Shown here: positions 15,485 to 22,828 of the stretch, piece after piece
Numbering within the stretch: position 1 is the first letter of the stretch
Layout: each line of letters opens with the position of its first letter
Assembly (NCBI GenBank): GCA_030602705.1
Contig: JAUVZF010000022.1
Location: 1 to 50,206 of the forward strand
Reading direction: 5' to 3'
Length of the DNA stretch: 50,206 bases
Origin: Planctomycetota bacterium
GTDB taxonomy: Bacteria > Planctomycetota > Phycisphaerae > FEN-1346
Notes under the pieces: generated by a model
Databases searched by the model: none
What the model was told of the DNA's origin: nothing
The model's input: the letters and a program-made list of their open reading frames with translations, nothing else
Made by a program: the position numbers and the translations under genes

Positions 15485-16529
15485 CGATCAACTCCCTCAG
15501 GACCTCGCGGATATCGATCTCGCCGCAACAGGCTTCGATGCAGCGTCCGCAGCCGGTGCAGCCCAGCATCCCGTATTGCTGCGGGCTGAAGGCGTACTTA
15601 TGGAGCAGCCGGTTGGCGCAGCGGCTGCGAAGGCTCGGCCGCGGCGTGGGCTTGGCGCCGGCCGGACCCGCCATCCGCGAGTAGCCGCCCAGGATGCACG
15701 AGTCCCACGTCCGGATACGCTCGAAGTTCTCTTCACCACCGACCTGGTCGTACAGGTGGAAGCAGTGGCAGGTGGGACAGATGAAGGTGCAGGCGGCACA
15801 CTCGACGCACCGTGCGGCCATCTCGCTCAGTTCGTCCGTGCCCTGCTTCGCGAGGAGCAGTTCCTGGACCTTGTCGGTGACCCGCAGGCCGCGGGTCTGC
15901 TTCTCAACCTGGTCGATGGACTTCTGTCGCGCCGCGTTGCGCTCCGCAAGTTGCTCGTCGGTCGGCTCGGCCGCCGCATCGGCCACGCGGTCCACCACCT
16001 CCCGGCCGCGCTCCGTGCCCACCTCCACAAGGTAACCGGACTCCAGCGGCGTGATATTCAGATCGAAGCCGCTCTCGGCAAACGGCCGCCCGCCCACAGC
16101 GGTGCAGAAACAGTTCTCGTGAACCGCCACGCAATCGACCGAGACCAGCAGTTCGCTTTCGCGGCGGGCCTCGTAGAACGGGTCCTTGAAGTCGCCCTCG
16201 CGGAAGACCTTGTCGAGATACGCGATGGCCACCAGGTCGCACGCCCGCAGACCGACCAGCGCGCGGTCCTCACAAACGAGCCGCGACGCCTCGACGTCGA
16301 AGCCCTCGTTCGTGTAAACGGCCACGCGCTCTTTGGCAGGTTGAAGGAAGGCCTTCAGGCTGGAACTCGGCCGTGGCTCGCGCAGGGCTAATTCAGCCTC
16401 GGGAACCTTCTGAAGATGACAATACTCCGGGCCGCGCTCACGGCGGACCGCCGCATAAACTTCGGAGGCCTTGACGGCCTCCAGTAAGCGCACCAGCCCA
16501 TCCTCGCTAAGGAACAACATCTTCGACAC
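15468..16529 (-). CDS. Sulfhydrogenase-beta/AsrA-like 4Fe-4S dicluster protein
   Basis: The 353-residue protein matches the HydB/AsrA family: an N-terminal domain of about 230 residues (VGLRACDLVAIAYLDKVF, the family motif) and a C-terminal ferredoxin domain with RCVECAACTFICPTCHC and GCTGCGRCIEACC. It partners the gamma subunit encoded next. I place the start at GTG 16529, because AAGGGAG lies 6 bases upstream; ATG 16520 is the alternative. It is the first gene after the operon promoter, with a leader of about 95 bases. Confidence 0.88.
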   Translation of the reverse strand: MSKMLFLSEDGLVRLLEAVKASEVYAAVRRERGPEYCHLQKVPEAELALREPRPSSSLKAFLQPAKERVAVYTNEGFDVEASRLVCEDRALVGLRACDLVAIAYLDKVFREGDFKDPFYEARRESELLVSVDCVAVHENCFCTAVGGRPFAESGFDLNITPLESGYLVEVGTERGREVVDRVADAAAEPTDEQLAERNAARQKSIDQVEKQTRGLRVTDKVQELLLAKQGTDELSEMAARCVECAACTFICPTCHCFHLYDQVGGEENFERIRTWDSCILGGYSRMAGPAGAKPTPRPSLRSRCANRLLHKYAFSPQQYGMLGCTGCGRCIEACCGEIDIREVLRELIGDTSG

Positions 16530-16631
16530 TACGGGCTCCCTTGCCAGCACCGTCGTGCTTATGGTGTCCCCGAGGAAGAAGACGTGCAGGACACCCCCCT
16601 CACATCCGCGTGAATTATTAAACGGCGACTG

Positions 16632-16661
16632 ATTTTAGGAAAGCCAGCCTGAAACTGTCAA
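16632..16661 (-). promoter_or_regulatory. Sigma70-type promoter of the hydrogenase-Mrp operon
   Basis: On the minus strand, TTGACA (16661-16656) is followed after 18 bases by TAAAAT (16637-16632). This is a perfect -35 box and a 5/6 match to the -10 box. It points at the sulfhydrogenase-beta-like gene, whose GTG lies about 95 bases downstream of the predicted transcription start. No other good promoter was noticed inside the operon. Confidence 0.65.
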
Positions 16662-16751
16662 CAGGAAAATCCGGAACCTTTTGGGAAGTGCCCCACTAAC
16701 CGGGCAGCGTCGCGCCCGGACCGCCACTTGCACATCGTCCGCTCACAGCAG

Positions 16752-16780
16752 TTGACAACCGGGACCCTGCGCGGCATGAT
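16752..16780 (+). promoter_or_regulatory. Candidate sigma70-type promoter of the propeller gene
   Basis: TTGACA (16752-16757), a 17-base spacer and CATGAT (16775-16780, 4/6 match) lie about 65 bases upstream of ATG 16846. Together with the promoter at 16632-16661 it makes the region divergent, the two -35 boxes lying about 90 bases apart. Confidence 0.5.
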
Positions 16781-16845
16781 GACGAGCCGACGCAGGGGCG
16801 GCCTCGTGCGTGGGGGACACGCACGCCCAAGAGAAGAGACACCGA

Positions 16846-19800
16846 ATGGTTCGCGAGAGAGCGAGTTGCGCTTGCTTCGTAGCGGTTATGTCGCTGGCAG
16901 GGCTCTTGATGCAGGGCTCCGAAACCGCCCAAGCCGCCGTGGCCGAGGACGCCCGGCAGATCCTTGACGCGACAGGCGTCAGGGGCGGCCTTATCGTCCA
17001 TCTCGGCTGCGGTGACGGGAAACTAACGGCGGCCCTGCGCGCCAGCGACAGCTATCTCGTCCACGGTCTCGATGCCGATGCGACCAACGTCGCGAAGGCC
17101 CGCGAGCGTTTCCGGTCGCTCGGCCTCCTGGGCAAGGTGACCGCCGACCACTGGACGCAGAAGGCCCTGCCCTATGCCGACAACTTGGTCAACCTCATCG
17201 TCGCCGAAGACCTCGGTCCCGGCGCGCCGGGAATGGACGAGGTGCTGCGCGTCCTGTGCCCCGACGGCATCGCCTATATCAAGACGGGCGGGAAATGGAC
17301 GAAAACCGTCAAGCCGCGGCCGAAGGCCATCGACGAGTGGACACACTTCCTGCACGGCCCGGACAACAACGCGGTCTCGCAGGACACAGTGGTAGGACCG
17401 CCGCATCGCATGCAGTGGGTCGGTGGACCGCGGTGGGCACGGAGCCACGACCACATGGCGAGCGTCAGCGCCGTCGTGTCGTCGACCGGCCGGATCTTCT
17501 ACATCGTGGATGAGGGCCCCATTGCAGCGGTGGTGGCGCCGCCCAAGTGGTCGCTGGTGGCGCGCGACGCCTTCAACGGCGTGATGCTGTGGAGGCGGCC
17601 GATCCGCGTGTGGGAGTGGCACCTGCGCGGCTTCCGCAGCGGCCCGCCCCAGATCGCGCGGCGGCTCGTCGCCGGCGGCGACAAGATCTACGTCACGTTG
17701 GGCTACGGCCAACCGGTCGCCGCCCTCGACGCCGCCACCGGCCAGACCCGCAAGACCTACGCGGGTACCGACGGCACCGAGGAGATCATCCTCCACGACG
17801 GCAGGCTCTTCGTGGTGGCCTGTGACGTAGATGCCGCACAGGCCGCCGAGCAGGCGAAGCGCCGCCGCGCTGCTGAGATCCGCCGGCAGCGGCCCGACTA
17901 TCCGCTCGACATGCCGCCCAAGCGCATCATGGCGCTCGAGGCCGCCAGCGGCCGCCTCCTCTGGAAGAAGGCCGATGCCGACACCGCCGAACTCATGCCC
18001 ACCACCCTTGCCCTCAGCGACGGCCGCCTGTTCTTTCAGAGCACCGACAAGGTGATCTGCCTGGCTGCCGCGACGGGCAAGGAGATATGGCGGGCCGACC
18101 GGCCCACGAGCCTGGTCCGTCCCGCGTGGTCGGCCCCCACGCTGGTCGTCTGCGATGGCGTTGTCCTCTCGGGCGACCGCGCCGCCACCGACAAGGGCGC
18201 GGACTCGGGCAGCATGAAGGTACAGTGGATGGTCGGCAGCGCCGGCGGCCGGGCGCCGGTGGGCGACCTCATCGCCTACTCGGCCGAGACCGGCCGGCGG
18301 CTGTGGACCGGCAAGGCCCGCGAGTGCTACAACGCCCCTGCGGACGTGCTTGTGGTCGACGGGTTGGTGTGGACCGGCAGCCTCGTGCGAGCCTCCGACC
18401 CCGGCATCACCGAAGGCCTCGACCTGCGAACCGGCGAGGTGAAGAAGAAGCGGCCAAAGGACCAGACGTTCTTCGCCTGCGGCATGAGCCATCATCGCTG
18501 CCATCGCAACAAGGCCACCAGCCGCTACCTGGTGCTCGGACGCTCGGGCGTGGAGTTCATCGAACTCGCCTCGGGCAGGGGTATCCCCAACCACTGGGTG
18601 CGTGGCGGCTGCCAGTACGGGGTGATGCCCTGCAACGGCCTGCTTTACACCCCGTCGCACTCCTGCGCCTGCTTCATCGAGTCGAAGATCGACGGTTTCA
18701 ACTGCCTGGCCCCAAAGGGGGAAGCGCCCGTCTCCTCGGCCGCGCCGCGTCTTGAGAAAGGTCCTGCCTATGGAAAAGTCGGCGCCCGGCAGGCACCGGG
18801 CGGCGGGGCTGACGGATGGCCGACGTACCGGCACGACCCGGCTCGCAGCGGGTGCACGAAGACCGCCGTGCCGGTGGCGCTGAAGCCGGTGTGGCAAACC
18901 CAGGTGAGCAACCGCCTCTCGGCGCCGGTTGTCGCGGACGGCAAGGTGCTGGTCGCCGCCATTGACACCCACACGATCCACGCGCTCGATGCGGCAGACG
19001 GCAAGCCGGCGTGGAGTTTTACCGCCGGTGGCCGCGTGGACAGCCCGCCGACCGTGCACGGGGGCACGGTGCTCTTCGGCGCGGCCGACGGCTGGGTCTA
19101 CTGCCTGCGTGCGGCCGACGGCGCGCTCGCCTGGCGGTTCCGCGCCGCGCCCGCAGACCGCCGGATCGTGGCCTACGGCCAACTCGAATCCGTCTGGCCC
19201 GTGCCCGGCAGCGTGCTCGTCCGCGACGGCGAGGCGTGGTGTGCCGCCGGCCGCTCGTCGTATCTCGACGGCGGCATGACCGTGGTACGGCTCGAGGCGA
19301 AGACGGGCAAACTGCTGTCCGAGACGTGCATCAACAGCCGCGACCCGAAGACCGGCTACCAGGTGAAGGGCGCCACCCGCGGCACCAACCTGCCCGGGGC
19401 GCTGCCCGACATCCTCTCGACCGACGGCACGTCCATCTTCATGCGGCATCAACGGTTCGATGCCCAAGGCAAGCGGCAACCGCCCGACGTGCCCCACCTG
19501 TTCAGCCCGGCCGGCTTCCTGGAGGGCGAGTGGTGGCACCGCAACTACTGGCTGGTCGGCACGCGTATGGGGACGAACTACGGCGGGTGGCCCCGCTCCG
19601 CTGCGCAGGCGCCTGCCGGCCGCCTGCTCGTGGTGGACGGAAGCACGGTCTGCGGCTTCGGCCGCGACCTCTACATCCACCACGGCAGCCATATCGGGAT
19701 CGACGGCGCTTCGATCTACCATTTCCGCAAGGGCCAGCAACGCTGGACCCGCTACCGCCTGTTCACCGTCACCCGGCACGAGGGGCCCGGCAACAAGAAG

Positions 19801-20151
19801 AAGCCTCGCAAGCAGGTCCGCTGGGCACAGCCGGTGCCGTTCTTCGTGCGTGCCATGGTGCTGGCCGACGAAACCCTGTTCGTGGCCGGCCCGCCCAACC
19901 CGCTGTCGGGCGAGGAGGCCCGCGACGTGGGGTCGGGTGCCGAGAAGATCGAGCGTCTGACGAATCTGGACGCCGCCTTCCGCGCAGAGACGGGCGCGGC
20001 CCTGTGGGCCGTGTCGGTTGCCGACGGCAGGAAACTCGCCGAGTACAATCTGGAGCACCTGCCTGTTTTCGACGGTATGGCCGCCGCCCACGGGAGATTA
20101 TACCTCTCGACGGAAGGCGGAAAGGTGTTCTGCATGGGAGCCAAACCATAG
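16846..20151 (+). CDS. Secreted methyltransferase-like domain fused to PQQ-type beta-propeller
   Basis: The 1101-residue protein has a signal peptide (hydrophobic CFVAVMSLAGLLM, cleavage near AQAA). Next comes a class I SAM methyltransferase-like domain (residues about 35-165) with LIVHLGCGDGKLTAALR and HGLDADATNVAKARERF. Repeated PQQ-propeller blades follow (DAATGQTRKTYAG, AASGRLLWKKADADT, AATGKEIWRADRP, DAADGKPAWSFTAGG, RAADGALAWRFRA). Similar fusions are, from memory, recurrent in planctomycetes, but their function is unknown. SAM is not expected outside the cytoplasm, so the first domain may bind something else. ATG 16846 (GAGAAGAG upstream) is preferred over an upstream GTG at 16810. It is the first gene of the plus-strand carbohydrate arm. 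Confidence 0.85.
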   Translation: MVRERASCACFVAVMSLAGLLMQGSETAQAAVAEDARQILDATGVRGGLIVHLGCGDGKLTAALRASDSYLVHGLDADATNVAKARERFRSLGLLGKVTADHWTQKALPYADNLVNLIVAEDLGPGAPGMDEVLRVLCPDGIAYIKTGGKWTKTVKPRPKAIDEWTHFLHGPDNNAVSQDTVVGPPHRMQWVGGPRWARSHDHMASVSAVVSSTGRIFYIVDEGPIAAVVAPPKWSLVARDAFNGVMLWRRPIRVWEWHLRGFRSGPPQIARRLVAGGDKIYVTLGYGQPVAALDAATGQTRKTYAGTDGTEEIILHDGRLFVVACDVDAAQAAEQAKRRRAAEIRRQRPDYPLDMPPKRIMALEAASGRLLWKKADADTAELMPTTLALSDGRLFFQSTDKVICLAAATGKEIWRADRPTSLVRPAWSAPTLVVCDGVVLSGDRAATDKGADSGSMKVQWMVGSAGGRAPVGDLIAYSAETGRRLWTGKARECYNAPADVLVVDGLVWTGSLVRASDPGITEGLDLRTGEVKKKRPKDQTFFACGMSHHRCHRNKATSRYLVLGRSGVEFIELASGRGIPNHWVRGGCQYGVMPCNGLLYTPSHSCACFIESKIDGFNCLAPKGEAPVSSAAPRLEKGPAYGKVGARQAPGGGADGWPTYRHDPARSGCTKTAVPVALKPVWQTQVSNRLSAPVVADGKVLVAAIDTHTIHALDAADGKPAWSFTAGGRVDSPPTVHGGTVLFGAADGWVYCLRAADGALAWRFRAAPADRRIVAYGQLESVWPVPGSVLVRDGEAWCAAGRSSYLDGGMTVVRLEAKTGKLLSETCINSRDPKTGYQVKGATRGTNLPGALPDILSTDGTSIFMRHQRFDAQGKRQPPDVPHLFSPAGFLEGEWWHRNYWLVGTRMGTNYGGWPRSAAQAPAGRLLVVDGSTVCGFGRDLYIHHGSHIGIDGASIYHFRKGQQRWTRYRLFTVTRHEGPGNKKKPRKQVRWAQPVPFFVRAMVLADETLFVAGPPNPLSGEEARDVGSGAEKIERLTNLDAAFRAETGAALWAVSVADGRKLAEYNLEHLPVFDGMAAAHGRLYLSTEGGKVFCMGAKP

Positions 20152-20182
20152 ACAGGTGGCCGCCGCAGAAGGGAGACCAAAC

Positions 20183-21445
20183 ATGAAGAAGTACTCGCGC
20201 CGTGGATGGCTGAGGCACGTGGCCGGGACGGTGGCCGTCTCGGCAGCCGCACCGTACGTCGTGCCGTCCTCGGTGCTGGGCGCCGACGGGACGGTCTCGC
20301 CGTCGGAGCGAATCGTGATGGGCGCCATCGGCATCGGCGGGCGCGGCGGTTACGTGATGGGCGCCCTCATGCGGAACAAGGACGTACAGATGACGGCCGT
20401 CTGCGACGTCCGGGGCGATCGCCGCAAGTCCGCCAAGGGCCGCGTGGACAAGCAGAACGGCAGCAGCGACTGCAAGACCTACATCGACTTCCGCGATCTC
20501 CTCGCGCGTGGCGACATCGACGCCGTGATGATCGCCACCGGCGAGAATTGGCATGCCATGGCGGCGATCCTGGCGGCCAAGGCGGGCAAGGACATCTACA
20601 GCGAGAAGCCGCCGACCCACACCATCGCCGAAGGCCGGGCCCTGGCCGACACCATCAAGCGGCTCGGGACGGTCTACCAGTGCGGCACGCAGCGGCGGAG
20701 CATTACGCGGTTTCGGTACGCGGCGGACCTGGCGCGCAGCGGCGCGCTGGGCGAACTGAAGACGCTCCGCGCCGAGGGGGCAGGACGGATCTCGGTGCCG
20801 GGCTACTTCAGCGCCCCGCCGCAACCCCTCCCCCCGCGCGACCAGGTGGCCTGGGACCTGTGGCTGGGACCGGCTCCCTGGCGGCCGTATAACCAGAAGT
20901 ACCTCGGCAAGTGGAAGGGGCACCGGGATTTCCAGGGCGGGAGCATCTCAGAATGGGGCAGCCACACCGTTGACCTCTGCCAGATGGCCCTCGACGCCGA
21001 TGACACCTCCCCCGTCGAGTACGAATACATCGGCGACAGGGGCGATCGCATCCGGTGCCGGTACGCGAGCGGGGTGGAACTCATCCTCATCGACGGCTCC
21101 TGGCCCCTCCACGTCGAGTACGAGGGAACCGAGGGATCGGTGTACGTTGACGATGACGGCAACATCAGAACGAAGCCCGAGTCTCTGCTGCGCGGCCGGA
21201 CGTTCGGTAAAGGCTACCCGGCGGAAGGGCACGTTCGGGCCTTTCTGAATTGCATCAAGCCCCGCCGCACGCCGGTCTCGAACGCCGAAGCGACCCATCG
21301 CTCGATGACCACCTGCCACATCGCCAACATGGTCCTCGTTCTGGGGCGGCCCCTGAAGTGGGACCCCGTGAAGGAAGAGTTCGCGGGCGACCCGGAAGCG
21401 AACCGGATGCGCTCGCGGGCAATACGCGGGCCCTGGCACACGTAG
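20183..21445 (+). CDS. Tat-exported Gfo/Idh/MocA-family oxidoreductase
   Basis: The 420-residue protein starts with an RRGWLRHVAG twin-arginine signal followed by AVSAAAPYVV. The Rossmann motif GAIGIGGRGGYVMGAL, the SEKP catalytic-lysine motif (YSEKPPTH) and the SEWGSHTVDL helix are typical of the NAD(P)-dependent sugar oxidoreductase family. Planctomycetes have many exported paralogues of unknown substrate, often next to DUF1080 and sulfatase genes. ATG 20183 follows GGGAGACCAAAC; the open frame upstream overlaps the propeller gene and is not part of the protein. Confidence 0.92.
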   Translation: MKKYSRRGWLRHVAGTVAVSAAAPYVVPSSVLGADGTVSPSERIVMGAIGIGGRGGYVMGALMRNKDVQMTAVCDVRGDRRKSAKGRVDKQNGSSDCKTYIDFRDLLARGDIDAVMIATGENWHAMAAILAAKAGKDIYSEKPPTHTIAEGRALADTIKRLGTVYQCGTQRRSITRFRYAADLARSGALGELKTLRAEGAGRISVPGYFSAPPQPLPPRDQVAWDLWLGPAPWRPYNQKYLGKWKGHRDFQGGSISEWGSHTVDLCQMALDADDTSPVEYEYIGDRGDRIRCRYASGVELILIDGSWPLHVEYEGTEGSVYVDDDGNIRTKPESLLRGRTFGKGYPAEGHVRAFLNCIKPRRTPVSNAEATHRSMTTCHIANMVLVLGRPLKWDPVKEEFAGDPEANRMRSRAIRGPWHT

Positions 21446-21579
21446 CGGGGCGGGTGTCTGCCTGCGCGAAGCAAGGGACGCCGGAGCCCGGCTCGTGCGG
21501 CCTGTCTCACCGCGCGGCCAGGATGCTGCCGCGACGGGAAACTATGCACAGATATATATCGGAAGAAGGAAGCGCCGAC

Positions 21580-22791
21580 ATGAAGATACTCGTCCTCGCA
21601 TGTCTGTTGGTTGCAGTCGCCGGATGCGCCGCCACGCAAGACGTCAACAACTCGCAGGCCGGGTGGCGGCTCAAGAGCGACACGGTCAACCTGTTCATCA
21701 CCCGGAATGGAGGCCACATGGCCCCGGTGACGTTCTGCACTGACACGGGCTCGCCCGTTCAGCCGTATTACATCAGCCCGTGGCAGAACGAGGATCTGCA
21801 GGGGCTTCCCGACCCGGTGCTGATTCCGCTGCGGGGCGACTTCTTCTGCATGCCGTTCGGCAGCAACTCCGAGGTCCTCAACGGTGAGAAGCACAGCGGC
21901 CACGGCGAGGTCTCTTCGTCAAGGTGGTCCTTCGTCCGCGAACGGCACGACCGCGGCGTGGCCACGCTAACCCTCCAACTCGAGACGAAGGTCCGCAAGG
22001 GCCGCGTCACCAAGAAGATCCACCTCGTCGACGGGCAGAACGTCGTGTACGTCTCGCACACGCTCGAAGGCTACAGCGGCGCCATGCCGATCGGGCATCA
22101 CTGCACGCTGGCCGTGCCGGAGGAGGAAGGCGCTCTTCAGGTCGCGGTCAGCCCGTTCGCCCTGGGCATGACGTGTCCTGTCGTCTTCAGCAGTCCGGCC
22201 AACCGGGAGTACCAGTCGCTGGCCGTCAACAAGACGTTCACCGACCTGACGAGGGTCCCCACAGGCTGGAAGGACGCCCCCACCGCGGATTGTTCGAGCT
22301 TCCCCAGGCGCACGGGGTTCACGGACTTGATCCAACTGTTCAGGAAGTCTTCGCCCGACCCGGCCTGGACGACCGCTACGTGCCAGAAACAGGGCTATCT
22401 CTGGTTCTCGCTGAAAGACGCCGCAGTCCTGCCTGGCACAGTCTTCTGGATCGCCAACAAGGGGCGCCACGGCTTCCCCTGGAACGGGCGCAACCGCTGC
22501 CTCGGGCTGGAAGAGAGCTGCTCGTACTTCGCCGAGGGACTGGGGCCATCGACCCGGCCGAACATCATCAACAAGCAGGGCTTCCCGACGGCCATCGAAC
22601 TGTCGCCGACAAAACCGACCGTCGTCAAGTTCATCGAAGGCGCGGCAAGGATCCCGCCGGGGTTCGAGAACATCAAGACCGCCAGGTTCGCGCCGGGTCA
22701 GGTCACGTTTGTCTCGACGACCGGCAGCCAGATCACGATCGAAGTCGACCACGAGTTCCTCAAGACGGGCAAGGTGCGGGCGGCGCCGTGA
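21580..22791 (+). CDS. Secreted lipoprotein, possible mutarotase-like carbohydrate-binding fold
   Basis: The 403-residue protein starts with MKILVLACLLVAVAGC, a clear lipoprotein signal with Cys 16 as the lipidated residue. The body is rich in beta-strand sequence (VNLFITRNGGHMAPVTFCTD, KIHLVDGQNVVYVSHTLEG, GHHCTLAVP) and resembles aldose-1-epimerase-like or other beta-sandwich carbohydrate-binding proteins, but I cannot name the family. ATG 21580 has AAGGA 9 bases upstream; earlier in-frame codons run back into the preceding gene. Its position between an oxidoreductase and GH172 suggests a role in sugar handling at the cell surface. Confidence 0.75.
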   Translation: MKILVLACLLVAVAGCAATQDVNNSQAGWRLKSDTVNLFITRNGGHMAPVTFCTDTGSPVQPYYISPWQNEDLQGLPDPVLIPLRGDFFCMPFGSNSEVLNGEKHSGHGEVSSSRWSFVRERHDRGVATLTLQLETKVRKGRVTKKIHLVDGQNVVYVSHTLEGYSGAMPIGHHCTLAVPEEEGALQVAVSPFALGMTCPVVFSSPANREYQSLAVNKTFTDLTRVPTGWKDAPTADCSSFPRRTGFTDLIQLFRKSSPDPAWTTATCQKQGYLWFSLKDAAVLPGTVFWIANKGRHGFPWNGRNRCLGLEESCSYFAEGLGPSTRPNIINKQGFPTAIELSPTKPTVVKFIEGAARIPPGFENIKTARFAPGQVTFVSTTGSQITIEVDHEFLKTGKVRAAP

Positions 22792-22828
22792 GCGCCAACC
22801 TCGCCCGCGACAGATCAAGGAGGCAACC

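Noticed and set aside
17023..20091. Very long minus-strand open frame (about 1020 codons)
   Set aside because: It is the antisense shadow of the propeller gene in GC-rich DNA; the translation has no family resemblance, while the plus strand shows signal peptide and repeated blades.
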